A stretch of DNA of 64,000 nt from Callipepla californica brunnescens (lineage: Eukaryota > Chordata > Aves > Galliformes > Odontophoridae): positions 35,349,733 to 35,413,732 of the forward strand of contig JALIRH010000002.1 in assembly GCA_023055505.1 (NCBI GenBank), read 5' to 3'. Position numbers and translations under genes: made by a program. This document shows positions 12,079 through 26,200 of the stretch, in pieces. Each line of letters begins with the position of its first letter. The stretch's first letter is position 1. Below the pieces are notes generated by a model that did no database searches, had not been told where the DNA came from, and saw only the letters and a list, made by a program, of their open reading frames with translations.

Positions 12079-15000
12079 AATGATCATTTATGCTCCTGTC
12101 ACATAGGAAACCAAGCCAAGATGGGTAGAACCGAAATACTTAATATTTTTCTCTTTGCATCCTCAAAGAGGATGCTCTGATGTCTGCTTTTCAAGCTCCT
12201 TGTCACTCAGATGACTAGAACAATACACTTCTTTTTGTAGTATGTAAGCTGGAAGACTCATCTTTACATGAGTCTTTAATGAACAATGCTGTGAGACTGC
12301 TGTTAAAACTGCAAAGGTTGGCAGTGCTGCTGTGGAGCAGACCTGGACTATACCTGCCAAAGAACAATAGAGGAGTAATATTGTAGCGATGCTGGGAACT
12401 ATAAGTAGTAGAAAATAGAAGTCGTAATACATGAAATAAGTTCAGGGAAAGTTGAATGTGCATTTATATAAGCATCTGTAAAAGGAACTATTTTATGTAA
12501 ATATACACAAACTATGCAGCAGGGGCAGAACACAACAAAAACGAAGGAGAGAATGGAAAGATCTTCAGATAAAAACTGAGATCTGTACAATGAAACAAAG
12601 ATTTGGCCTTCACCGTCCATGGCTCAGCTTGGAAATGCCGTGAGCACTGCAACAGCAGCTGCACTTGTGTGTGATCAACTATCTGTAGGGTGAAAGAAAA
12701 AGAGTGTAGGAATCCTTGGTGCTCCAACTTGTGTAGGCACTCATATGAGAGATAAATCTGGGAATCTTTGAAGGTTCATGAAACAAAAAATTTACTATGG
12801 TCAACTGGAAGATAATGAGAGGTTCCTGAAAATACAGCCCTGCACTTACATGGTCCTGTTAGTAGGTCACAGCTCTTTAGATTTCTGCTCAGTGAATAAT
12901 TTGGGGAAACGAGTTCAGGGGTGATTCAAATAAATTTCACTTGCATCTTTAGAAATGATTTTCTAGCCCACTAATCCTCACTCTCCAACTTACTTGTAAT
13001 ACATGCTCTAGGATGCAATCACCACGATTAACCCTTTTAGCCAACACTCTCAAAAGAAAAAAGTGGCCACAAGATTTAGGAGCATCTGTACAACCTAAAA
13101 CTACATCTAGGTCTTTGTACAACAGACAAGCAGTGCTTCAGATATATCTTTCTAGTTGTAACCTGTTTACTGTATGTAACAGACCTATAGAACATGACCT
13201 GCAGAACAAAGATATGCAAGTGGATAGACACAAATGTAGTGCTGACTGTCATTCACATGGGAATTCACACCGACCTCTTTTGGCTCATAGGTCTTGTAGT
13301 CATCTGTCTTGCTGGCAGAATTCACCCAATACTCGCATTCCCCCATTGTCCCTCTATTTTAACATTTAAGAGCAGAAATAAACAAAGAAATCTGAGCAAA
13401 CTGGACCGTTTTCAAGTGCATTTGGACACAAGCACTGCTGCCGTGATCGTTTGGTTGCCGTATGTTGTAAACAGGCAACCTCTCTCTTTGTGCAGGTCAC
13501 TTCTCAATTCTTTTCTTTCATTTCATATATTTGGATTATGCTGTGTTAAAGTGATTTCTAGCAGTTTATGCAGATCTTGAGAAGCTGAGTCTTAAAAGCT
13601 GCATGGTGCCACTGATGTTAACAGGGCCTCTCATCTCTGTGTATCTTCAAATAAGAATTGAACCAAAGGTGCAGTTTCATTCAAGATGCACTTTATAAGA
13701 AGGATTAAAACACTGTTGGAAACAAAGATAATAGAACAGCAGCTGCTGGGAATTCCTTCATCACTGAATCTATCCTACAAGTACTTCAGATTTGTGTGGG
13801 TATTTTATCCACTCCCTCAAGAAAATTACGTATTGTGCTGGATCATTATTGGTAAAAAGATCCAGAGGCAATTCTACAGAGATTAGATGAGATTAAGCAC
13901 ACAGACATTTGTCTGCCCTTTCCCCAGTGGACTTATCCCCTGTCACAGAGCAAAATGTGGGTACCCATTGGGGTGCCTACAATGCTGGGAGAAGAGAAGA
14001 GGCTGTGCTGGTCTTGCAGGGGTGAGGAGAGATCAGCAGACTGGCACAGGAGCAGAGCTTGTGTGGGAGGCTGGAATTTCATTACAAGAGTACACTGACA
14101 ATCTTCAAGAGGTATATGTGGAATAGAAGTTGCATAGTGTGTGTGGTCAAGAGCCGAATTGTGCAGTGATGCCCTGGAGGAACTGCAGACTGAACCAGAC
14201 AGCAACCTCAATTACAGACTCATGTCAACTGCCACTGATTTTAATCAGCTTTGCAAAGGGTGCTACACAATGAGAACACTCAGACCAGGAAATGCCTGTA
14301 TTGAAGAGAACTTAGTACTGTCCAGTGTTAGTCTGATGGCTGAGCACATGAACAAAGCCACAGCGGAACACAAGTTAGGTACATTACTGCCTGTGGCAAT
14401 AAACTAACATGGGGTATGATGTGCTGAGCACAAGGAGAGCAAAGGAGAGCTCTCTATCACAAAATGGTCAGTAGATCTTCTCAGATTTCACTCTTTGCAC
14501 TCTCTGGTCCCCAGTGCAGCACTACCGAGCAACTCAAGCAATGAAATGAGCAGGAGGCAGATGACTGGGATGGGAAGCACAGCATCTGCTCCCAGTAAGG
14601 TAGTGGGTTTGGGAAACGACATCCAACAGTCGAAGTGGGCCTGGATGTTGAGTTTTATAGGCCAGTCACTCAGAGGCTTTTCCCACAATGCAGTGGGAAA
14701 GTGTACAATCCAGTGTTAGATAATACCACATACCCACAAACCCTCAGGGAAAAACTAGTTATGACTGCCAGCATCCACATCCCCAAACAAAGTAGACCTT
14801 TCAATTACACAAATTTGTATTAAACATGTAATTGTTTTTGCACTGCAATCTAAGAAGCATTCACTCATATTCTGTAGGGATCTGGCTGACCTGCTTTTTC
14901 TCCAGCTGCCAAACTGCATGAATGGATTAAAAAATAGACATGAGAGACATTCCTGACAGTATTTGTCAGTAAACAACAACAGTCATGCCACAAAGCTGTT

Positions 15001-16805
15001 ATGCAACTGAGAGTGCAAGGCATCATATAATATCCATATTAACAGGAGGCCAATAACATGGAAGGTTTCATAAGCCCCAGAACCACTTAAAAATGTAGAA
15101 GGCTTCGTCAACTAACTTGGTTGTCCCCTGTTTCTTACATTTTTTCTTTTGTTGGCACCATAGTACAATTGTCGTATTTCCTTCTGCCCACACTAGCACC
15201 GGACAAACCTCCACTGTAAGACCTCAGCCACCTGAACCTGCTAAGTGTCAATATTATGCAGATCCTCTGCTCTATAGAATGTATGTACAGACAGGTATGT
15301 TCTGCATTCTGCATTTCTCTATTTATTTCAGCTTCCTCAAAGGAGTAATCACTATGCTTCTCCTCTCTTTGAAAAGCTATTTTATTTAATCCCTGGTATA
15401 AAATTTACAATCAGCATATTTTCCTTCCTATTTTGTTCAATTTTGATTTAATGAAGAACCACCACAGCTCTTTTTCTCTGCAGTGACTCTTGATATTGTA
15501 CACAAGGCTTTGACTGGAAGATCTCCCCAATTTTGTCCTAAACAGAAGTGCTGCTTTAGACTCCACGACGGTCTATCACTGTGGATTGCTTTGTTCCTTC
15601 CTCTCTCTCGTAATTTTTCAGGTGCTAATTTCTGAGGCTCTCTCAGTGCTACTCAATCCCAATTCAAAATGCCCTAAAGTCATCCCTTGCTGCCAAAGCA
15701 ATTGTATCTGGGAATTATGCTAAAAGCAAACTCCTTCAGGGTTGAGTCATAAATACCCTGCACAAATTATTACTAGTTTCTAACTGTGTCCAGATCACAA
15801 AGTACAGTAAATGTCCTAGCTGCAGCTTTTAAATGGCACCAATACTTTGAAGAACAGGCAGCATCCTTTTGTTAATAGAGATCTCTTGTTCAAGTTCCTG
15901 CACAATTTCCCAGAAAGAACTGATCACCATAGTATGGACCAGTAACATCAGGAAATGAATATGAATGACTAAGAAAAACAGCACAGTGTAAGCCGGCTGC
16001 CCACAGAGATCATGATACTTCCATGTGAGAGAGCTTCACAACTTGACTGGACAAGGTCCTGAGCAACCTGATACACTTCTGAGCAGGAGTCTGAATTCAA
16101 TGACGTCCAGAGATCTCTTTCAGTCTGCACTTTGCTGTGATTCATTATTCTCAATATGCGTTATCATTTTTGAATGGAGACTACCAGCTTGAGAGCAAAT
16201 GTGCCACGGTAAGGTTCAACTGGACTTGCTGTGGCCAGCCGTTAAGAAGCAGCTTCACTCTTCACATACACAGGCAGTATGAGAAGACACATGGCATTCT
16301 AAGAGACTGCTGACTCCAGTTCCAAAATATAATATATGCTGCTGTGGATTGAGGAAAAAAATAAAAATCAAAGCTGCTAAATATAATGACTTCTGTGACT
16401 TGTTAAAAATCTCTTTTAAGAGGGAGATGCTTTGAAATCAAGTATTTCTGACCACTCTCTCACAACACAAAGCCAGTAATACCCAAATTGTTTTCTGAAT
16501 TGTTCAAGAGGGATCCAAAATTGAAATACAGAAAGTATTACCAGTCTGCTAAGCTTAGTTGAGAGACATCTGCTTCATATTTGTTGTTTTCCTCTTCTAC
16601 ACCAAACCACAGATCAGTTCTAGGCCTACTGCCATTCCAATGCTATTCCCTTCTCTTGCAGGTACATTTAGCAGTTCTTCTCCACATATTCATGTCTGCC
16701 CAACACTTTGTTTTCTCCCTGTTAATGATCACCCCACAAAATAAGACACACTTGTTGAATAAGAATAAGCAGTGTTTAATTCACAGAAATCAGTAGAGGA
16801 GCATG
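12079..16805. other. intergenic sequence, nothing recognised
   Basis: Mixed-composition unique sequence. Overlapping open frames of 118 and 128 codons at 13013-13580 compete in different frames and match no family I know, so they are not called. No tRNA, rRNA or transposon signature is visible. Confidence 0.55.
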
Positions 16806-16807
16806 AA

Positions 16808-16862
16808 TGAGGATGATCTTCTGAGGTCCCTTCCAACCTCTGCAACTCTGCAATCCTGTGAA
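16808..16862 (+). mobile_element. CR1 LINE tail fragment, sense
   Basis: A short stretch, 'gatgatcttctgaggtccct' followed by 'tccaacctctgcaactctgc', matches the last 55 bp or so of CR1 in sense orientation. A very short 5'-truncated insertion. Confidence 0.8.
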
Positions 16863-19788
16863 TGTGTCATTTATGTGGATCTGTAATACTGCATTTAAGT
16901 TTGCTGCTCCTCATTGTATTCTCTGAAAATGCCTTCATAGAGACGTGTCAATTTTTCCCTGAGGTTGTCACACACAGTGGCAGCAGTCAGCATGCTCACG
17001 TCCAACTTCCCTGGAGACCAAGTATAACAAATAACTTCTGGAGTTCATTCCAGCCTTGACCCTAATGAACTCTTTCAATACTGACTGTGGCAGACATTCT
17101 TTTTCATTGTAATTTGGTAATTGTCAGGAGTTGCAGTTTTTCCCATTTGGATGCTGAAAGGAACTCTTGTAACAGCTTTCAGAATTAACCAAGCTTTGAA
17201 GGGCCAACAACTAAGAAAGCTTCTAAAAACAAGCTGTTTGGCAAGGAGCAGAACTAATGAAACTCGAATTTCAAGTTCTGATGATGTCTTATCAAGGATG
17301 AACTTCTTAGCTTTTCTGTCTACATGGGAACCTATTTTTATAATTCTTGTAGAAACTTGATGACTGAGGGGTTTCTACCCTTCTACTGAATGGGGCTGAA
17401 ATTGAACAAATTCAAAACTTATTATAAGGAGCCTGATACAATCATATGTACCCACAGTATGACTGCAGAAATCTTGGTATAAACAAATAAGATCTATAAA
17501 CTATGGCTGTTAAAGTAAGACATACTTTGATGCAAAGGTGGGAAGAGAAAGCATCACAAATAAGGAAAGAAGAAGCTCAACAACACCAGCTATGATCCTT
17601 CCACTCAGAAGTAACTGTGAGTGTGCCTGACAGGCCAAGCCATTTACAATACCCTTTTGGGGTTTCACAGCATGACCAAGTTACATCCCATTTGTTTTTG
17701 CTTAGTTTTGTAATACAGATCTTGAAAGCTACTAAAGTATTTCATATTTTTCACATGTTCAAATTCTGTATGTTTCATAGCAATAAATATTACAGTAGCA
17801 AAAGGCATCTCTTACTTTGACAAGCACTGAGAAGTGCAAAAAAAACAACAAAAGAAAGTGGAAGCACCCTATCAGCAATGACAGGTACGTAAATCTATGT
17901 CTCACTATGATGCAAAGGGTAAGGAATTGACAGAGATCACAAAAAGTTTTGCTGATTTTGTCAATTTAGTGGCATCCGGTAAAACCTGCACATAAAATAG
18001 TTTTGGATGGAATTATATATATATATGTATATACATATTTATATAGCAAGTCACATTGAAATGTAATATGCTTTTTTCTTTTTGTCCCATTGCTTTCTGA
18101 AACAAAATCCCACTTTTTCACAGAATAATGTGCTTGTGAGCTACAGATCAAAAAGAAAATATTCTTATTTGATGAAAAGGAGCTTTACAGAATGTGAATC
18201 GGGGCAATAATGAATCCTTCTTTACATTGCTTTTACACATTAGTCACTACCACAATGTTTTTGTCCCTCCATATTGCATCCTCCCGATTCACTACGCTGA
18301 ATCACAGACCTTTCTGATTAGCTGCCTTTATTTAGCCACACCATGATCATTCAATTCTCTCCATGCAAGTCAAAAGCAGAGCTGTGATCCATCTGTTAAG
18401 TTATAGACCATAAGCCCCCATCTGTCATCCGTGGGCCAGTGGCAGTCCCTCGAGCACTCTGTCTGTCTGCAGAGAGCTGGCTGCTCTCATGGCACTGCCT
18501 CCTCCTCATCTCCAGCTGTTAGATCGCATTAAAAGATGGGTGAAAAGCAGAGGAGAAAACAATGGGCATAACACTGATTTTCCATGCAAATAAATGCTTT
18601 AGCTGCAAAAGGGATGTTACACAATTGCAGATGCGCAGGGAGAAACCTCACAGCCATGTGCCTCTCTGGGCAGAGCTGTGTGAGCACCAGGCCCCAGCTC
18701 AGGGCTGCAGCAAGGCCTCATCAAGGCAGCAGGGTGCTCCTGCAAAGCCAGAGCCTCAGTTGTCGTACTTTGACCACACACACAAGGCAACACCATCTGG
18801 TCGCTACCCCTGTCTGACAGCCCACGGTGGGACAGCAGCAGCAGTTTCCATCCCCTCCTCCCCACCAGCCCCAGGCTACCAACCCACCAGCAGCACATTC
18901 TCCCTAACACCTCGCTCACAGCCCAGCATGCAAGTGGAAGTGCCATCAGCTCTCATTTATTCTGAATGCTGAGCTACTGCCTGCAGCAGCTCAGGCCTCT
19001 GCATTGCCAGTCCCTGTCAGATGGCCTGCTGGGATACATCCTTCAGCCAACACATCGTAATCTGACTGAGATCATGAACCCTATACAGTCCCGAGCTTTC
19101 TGACAGATACCTGAACCCACCAAACTGCTCTTCAGCCAGAACTCTGCAGGCACTGCAGAAGATATTGCCATTAAAGATCAATCTGAAAACAGGATGAAAA
19201 AGAGCATAAACAAAAATGTTACTGCACACTGTACCAAAGAAACACAGGCAAGAGTGAAATTGCAGAAGCAGAATCTTGGTGTTTGTGGAGTGGGTACATA
19301 ATAATTGTCCTTCTCTGAACAGGGTAGATACCCCACATATGGATTACCACCTCAGAGCTATTTGCCCACCTGAGTTCATTTAGTAAAGCACATTGACATC
19401 TGAGGCTAGCAGTAGTGCAGCAGATATCCATCAGGACTTTGAACACCCCAGTAAAAATTCACTGCTGGCCCTGCACGCACAGGAATTGGATGGGTTTTCA
19501 GGTTAGATGTGTATTAACACCACTGTGCAGCTCTGCAGACAGTTCTGAGAGCACAGATGTGTCTAAAAGCAGGCTGGTATGGGAATACTCCCATGTCCTT
19601 TACTTCACCATCTCCAAAAGTACAAATTTAAACCTGAAGTCCTCATTCTTGGAGAACACATGAACAAACTTACCACCTGTTTGACCAGGACCATGAGTAG
19701 AGAACACCGCATCTGTAGCTGCCCACAGATTAAGCTTCTTGGGGTCATTTGTGCCAGGTTTTGTGTTCTTCAGTGCCTTCAAATGAAA
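16863..19788. other. intergenic sequence, one GC-richer patch
   Basis: A (TA)n-like tract lies at 18013-18045. The block at 18180-18620 is well balanced in composition and rich in homeodomain-like TAAT/ATTA cores, resembling a conserved non-coding element (see findings). A GC-richer patch at about 18650-18960 has open frames on both strands (136 and 109 codons) without family resemblance. No gene is called. Confidence 0.5.
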
Positions 19789-20269
19789 CACGCAGGAAAG
19801 ACATGGAGCTGTCACAGCAGGTCCAGAGGAGGCCACAAAAATGATCAGAGGGCAGGAGTACTTCTTCTATGAAGAAAGCCTGAGGGAGTTGAGCTTCATC
19901 AGCCAGGAGAAGAGAAGGCTCTAGGGAGACCCCACTGCAGCCTTCCAGTACTTAAGGGAACTTACAAGGGGGACTGACATTTTACACAGTCTGATAGTGA
20001 TAGGATAAGGGAGTTTAAACTAAAAGAGGGGAAATCTAGGTCAGATGTTAGGAGGAATAATTTTTTCACACAGAGAACAGTGAGGCAGTGGCACAGTCTG
20101 CCAAGAGAAGCTGTGGGTACCCCATCACTGGGGGTGTTCAAGGCCAGGTTGGATGGGGCCTTGGGCAGCCTGAGCTGGTGGGTGACAGTCCCACCCACAG
20201 CAGCAGACTGAAACTGGATGATCTTTGACATCCCTTCCAACCCAAGCCATTCTATGATTTTGTGATTAG
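19789..20269 (+). mobile_element. CR1 LINE 3' fragment, sense
   Basis: Sense CR1 with 'ggtccagaggaggccacaaa', 'aggtcagatgttaggaggaa', 'ggtgttcaaggccaggttgg' and 'atggggccttgggcagcctg', ending in 'cattctatgattttgtgatt'. At about 480 bp it is one of the longer copies here. It covers the end of ORF2 plus the 3' UTR, and the reading frame is broken. Confidence 0.95.
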
Positions 20270-23200
20270 ATGTGTTTAGGCCCCCTATTGTGCCTAACTC
20301 CAAGTTCATGGGGGCACAAAATAGCCCACATACTAAATATTTTTAACAACTGACCATCAGGGCCCTCCACATCTCTCAATTATTCATTTGGAACAAAATG
20401 CACTTTTCCTGGATCTTTTGCTTTACAGTTTGGAATTAGCATTTTTTCAGCACCCAAAGTCCAAATCTGAGTTCATGCAAACTCTGAGAAGGATGGATCT
20501 GTCTCCAAGTGCTTCATTTCATTTCCATCTTTAATCAACAGTGTTAGCAAAGGGGATTTTTATGCTAATTCCCCAGTTCTCATCAACTAATGGAAAAAAA
20601 TAGAAAAACTATCTCAGTCCTAGGGATATCATCTTCTCTTTCTTTTGGGAACACATACGTGATGAACTAATCAGGCTGTGAATTATAAACAACTGCTTTA
20701 AATAGATAAGAAGCAAATAGGCAAAGAGACAATAAAGTTATAAAGGGATAACACTGGGAAACTGAGTGACATGACTATCTATATGAAATTCATTTAATTT
20801 CAAATGTAGCATTTATTTCTACATTTCTTTCTTTTCCCCCTTGTTAACATTCACTCTCAAATATTTTAGTTTTGCAAGGTCTTTCTGCCAATTCAAAACA
20901 CAGAACATGTCATCATCTAAAGAAAAAGTTTAAACTCACCAAAAACATCTAACATTTTACCATATGTCTCCAGGATCACATGTCAAGACTTTCTCATGGG
21001 TCATACCTGATTCTCTGCTCTTGCACTTCAGACAGAAGCCAGCACTGGCTTATACAGAGATAGCTTGGTTCAGTCAGTAATTCCTAACCTGGAGCATGGG
21101 CAGAGGTGACATGCTTTTCCACTTCTGATTATGCAGGTTTCACTTCAAAAACTTTTCTTTAAAAACACAAATGTAGAGATAGAAAGTCTTACTTCAGTTT
21201 CTATTTTTCCAACTAATACAGAAAGAAAAATGTCCCTTGTAAGGCACATCAGTTCATTCTGTTGTTCATTTCCATCAAAATAAACAGGGAATTTGATTAA
21301 CTGAGCTAGTCTTTATAGTCCTGATGTGTGATATCTTCTTTTTTCTCACATACATGGAAATGGTATAATGCTCTTCCAAGTAGTCTTGCTAGTTTCTGTA
21401 GCATACAGAGAGATGAAGAGAGGAATAATTGTTCACCAAAATCATTGCTCATAGAAGGAGCAGCAGTGCCCCACTCCTATTGAAGCTGCATCACATTAAA
21501 CCTGCATACTCCATAGTATACTGCTCACACTAGAGATGGCATCAAACCTTCACCAAAACATACAAAAAATTCCCTCTTCATGTGGAGTACTGTCTTCACA
21601 GTCCCCAAACTTATCCAGAAGCTTCAATCCAGTAACAAGATGTTTCTCTTTCTGCACTATAGCTACAACTTAATTCTCACTTTTTCTCTATCCTCATATT
21701 TTTCCACAATATTTGGCTATTCATGGATGAGTATCTTACAACTTCTCCGAAAAAAAATAACAGCAGCAGTTTTCTCCTGCATAGTTCCGTTGACTTGGAA
21801 ATTTTACAGCTGTTACCACTGTGAGTAACATCCTTTTAAATAATGCCTCCAAATAATGTAATTTTACCATATTAAATAGCGGAGTTATGTGTCTGTATCG
21901 GTTTGAACACAAATATGCCATCCTTGAAGCAGAAAGATTCACTAATTGTTTGGAATGCTTTTTAATCACTGCTAGCATGAATGTATCAAAATTCTGCTTT
22001 TATACTAAATTAAGGCCAACAGCTCCTAGCAATAGTATCTCTGACTTCATGTACATGGGGCATACAAAATGATATAATAAGCAGGACTATATGCTGCTGA
22101 TGTTTTTCATCAAAAGAATAATTCAGTATGGAAAGACATCAGCATTCTTAATAATATTTCTTCACTGGTTTTAGGCAAAAGATGAAAGAAATGTTGTGAA
22201 ATAACTTTTCATTATATTTAGTTAAGATACCCAAGAGACATATAATGACTGTTCAGATTAGACACTAGCTAGTGAGAAATCTAGAGTAGAAACAGATAAA
22301 CTAAAAAGTCATTCTCTAATGCCATGGAAATCAAGTTTTCTTCTGTAAAAAAAAAAAATACAAAGTATTCAGATTGGTTATAAGGATTCAACCAGTTCAG
22401 TCCTAAAAGTCTTCTGCAGAGTTTTATTTAGATTAAACTAAAAAACCTTTTTACTGCAGGGTTTAGTGGGAGGAGGGTCTTATGCATCCAGCAGAGACAT
22501 TTTATTAAACCATATTTTATTTAAACGTGGAACAGTTCTCAGATTCATCTAAACTACATTACTGTGGACAAATAATCCCTACTGTGATACTGGAGAACAC
22601 CAAAAATAGCAGAGTAGAGAACGGTTGAGGAACACTCCCACAAGTCAGGAGAAAGACTTTTCACCTGCAGTGTGTTTTACCTCCAGGAGTTTAAATACTG
22701 TCTGAATTCCAAAAAATCTCAACTGTGATGAGTTATATATACAGAGATAATACAGATGTTTTCTAGTCATAAACCTAGTATCACTTAAGAGTGACAATTT
22801 TTCTGGAATTTTACTGGAATTGCTTTGTAGATTTTGTTTATAGCAAATACAAAGTAAGATAAACATAATCTCATCTGCCTTCTAGAAATTGTGATAGCTG
22901 TGGTCCTTGGGGGACTTTCTTCCTTGACACCAAATTATTTGGAAATTGGAATGAAAGACAGTTTCTTTGTGCTCAGAGTGGGAGAACAGAACTGAATTTG
23001 GATCTGAGCCTGTGTCTTTCTACAGAAAAGGGAGGAGGAAAAGAAATGGACTACTGCCATGGCAAGTGAGATGGGGCACCAAAGCAGAGCAGAACATGTG
23101 CTTCAGCTGCAACAAGATAAAACATTTTGTTGTGAAGAATACAGCAAACTTAAAACAAACAAACAAACAAACAAAAAACCTCATCAAACCTTACAAGAAT

Positions 23201-26200
23201 AGTTTACCATTGCCCTCTTGAGAAATATGTTCAGTCTCACAGTCATTGATACTGAAGAATCAGTAATGGATTGACATTCTTCTATTGAATAACGTTTAGG
23301 AAATAAGCACTGTTCTTGTAGCCAGTGAAGCCTGGAATTACATTTCCAATTATTCATTTTGTCTACCAATGAGGACAACAAGACTTATTAGTATAAAGCT
23401 TGCATAGAATTCAATCTAGTGTAAAATTAAATCATATGTATAACGTACATTACATTAGTATCTGCTCTATGTTGCTACATATTTATCAACTACAGCAGCA
23501 ACAGTACAAAAAAAAAAAAATCCAACCACCTTCTATAGTTTTTTAATATAAAAAGAAGAATATAAAAATAGTAATCTGTACTTTTTTGTATGCATTTTAT
23601 TGTTATCTAAAATGTGTTTGTAAAAACAAGTATATGTCTGAACTAATTAAAAAAAAAAAAACACTCTGTATAAATTTGCATTTGATTGCTATGTTCCAAA
23701 GAAAAGTATGGAAGAAGAACACTGCTCATACATGATATTCTGCATCTTCATGTGCCTAGGAAGCAATAGAGCTGACACTGACAACAGCAGACAGCAGAAG
23801 GAATATTAATGAAGTTGAATGGTATTTTCTCATATACATAAAATGCGTCCATTAGTCTTTAAAAATACCTCAAAACAAAGACTGTTTCAGCTCTTAACCA
23901 GTATAGTGGGCATTTCAGAGAACAAAGTAGATAAAGGAAAGATTAAAATTGCTTCTTGCATATTGTTAGATATGCAAGACCTTCCACAACTTTTTCCCTG
24001 ATAAACAGTTATTGTACTTCCTATCAGTATTCACTGCCATTCTTTATAAAGGCCAGTTAAAAAAAAAATAAAAGCCTAATGAAAATGCCCTCAGAAATGT
24101 AATAAGACAATTTCACTATATGAAGCCAATTCAAAGTCAATATGAAGACAATTTCACTATATGGTTCATCAACATTTATTAACATGGCATACAATTCTGA
24201 TCTTTTCAACTTTAAAATATACATATAGCAGAACTGGAAAACTTTCAGAGAAGGGTAGGAAGTGGAATAAAGTCATAGGTGAGCCTATGTGTTTCAGTCT
24301 AAGAGAAAGAAGTCTCACGAAGAATACAACAGAGCTGCAAAATCATGAATGATATGGAAAAGACATATAAGAGTCAAGAGCTTGCTGTCTCTTCTCATAT
24401 CCAAAGTGCAAATGAAACTATGAAGAGTCAGCTTGAAAAGGCACTAGGGGAACATTAGTCTCTCACCTATGGAGTCGAAATGCAGAGCTCCTCAAGAGAT
24501 GACCACATGAAAGCTGAAAATGGACAAGGCTTCCTGCTCATGTGAAAGACATCCTCTGCTGTGGTGTACTCAACAGAATCCAACCCAATTCATGAAGTAG
24601 CTGTGCTGAAAATAACAGGGAGACAAGAAAACTGAGGGAAGTATTCAGTACAAATGCTTGGCCTGTTCTTGTGTTTTCCTACACTGTGATGTAACAAGGA
24701 ACTTATGGACAGTATGGGATTCTGAATGTTGAACCACAGATTGCTGGTTTGAGCTAGGATGGCTCCATTTATCTGAGATTAAATAAAAAAAAAAGAGTCA
24801 ATCTTTCCATCAAATAAAAAAATCACATAAGTAAGTAGATCATGAATTTTTTAACTTCACCTAACCAATAGCAAGAAACACCCATCTCCAGTCTGGCTTC
24901 TGCTTTTTTTTCACAATCAAAATATCACCAGCATTCACATTAAAGACAGTAAACCATCTTTTCATGACATCTTATCTTCAGCACCCACTGACTTTAAGGG
25001 CTCAGCAGTCATGAAAGTCTGCCAGCAGGTCTGTAGAAGTGGAAAGGCAATCAAGTTATTTTCTACAACTGTACTAGAAAAATGCTTATTATTTTTCCAA
25101 GATAAAAATCATCACAAAGCAGGATGCTCCAAAAACTTCAGGTGTTTTTTGGATACTCTCTTTCAAAGAACATGTGATCCTGCAAAGCTTCACAGGGTTT
25201 ATCAAACATCTCTCCAAGATTAATTCCTTTCAAAGAGGAGGTTAATAAGCAAGTAGGACTCTGCTTGTCCCAGGCTATGAGACAGCTATAACATTCAGAT
25301 CAGATCAATGAAGATTATATCCTATAGGAGTGTTTTTCAATACAGTGAAGTATTTATAAACTTTCTGCTTTTGGTAATTACTATAAAATTATTTTGCTTA
25401 ATATTTGAATAGCAAAGCTCTATGTGAGTCCTCTGAATTTGAGAACTGTATCCGAAAATTGTGTGGAGTAACAACTACTTGGAAGAAAAACATAAGTCCT
25501 CTTGTTAACAAGATAGCTATCAGGACATATACAGGACATGGTGCCTGTAGGTTGGCATAATATAAAGCTGTTGGGGGCTGGGGAGAAAGAAACTCGAGAA
25601 ATAGTCAGGCTTGGTTCTAATTATTTCATTAGTAAGATATCTGCAAAGGAAGACTAGCATGAGTCATTTTCTTCAGGGACAAATTTTTCTTATTCTCAAT
25701 CACGCTGAGCAATACCTTGCTGCATGCGTGGTTCTGCAGAAACCAATGCGATTCTCATGAAATATTATTCAGTATTAGTCAGAATAGCTGCAGGTTGTTT
25801 CTAGAGTTAGGGAATTTAGAAGGAGCAATTCCTCCTCCTGCCCTGAAAAAATACATTTTGAAACACCTGATTTTAAGAAACTGGAGGGGAAGAAGGAGGA
25901 AGTTAGTAACTTTTTAAGGAAAAATTGAAATATGCAGATTATTGAGCACTTTTAGCTGCAGTGGTGGTGGGGGGGGGGGGGGGGGGGGGGATGAGGGGAG
26001 GAAGTTACATGCTAGTTATTAAAATTTTGTTGAAGTTCCTTTTTATATTAGGGATAGCAAGACTATTTCTCCAGATATGAGTTGAGTAAATTTCATAGTA
26101 TTTAAAAAGGAAATTGCATAAATAATCACATTGCATTTAAAAAGGAAAAGATAATTAACATTTGTCAATACGGCAAAGAGGTCTCATTTCCTTCTTTTAG

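Noticed and set aside
13013..13580. Overlapping 118- and 128-codon frames, one with hydrophobic stretches
   Set aside because: Two frames compete over the same DNA and neither resembles a known family; a membrane-like stretch can arise from T-rich DNA.
18562..18972. 136-codon plus-strand frame with opposite 109-codon frame
   Set aside because: Both strands are open because of local GC-rich composition. Low-complexity residues and no family match.
19962..20309. 115-codon minus-strand frame
   Set aside because: It is the antisense of the CR1 fragment at 19789-20269, so a repeat shadow.
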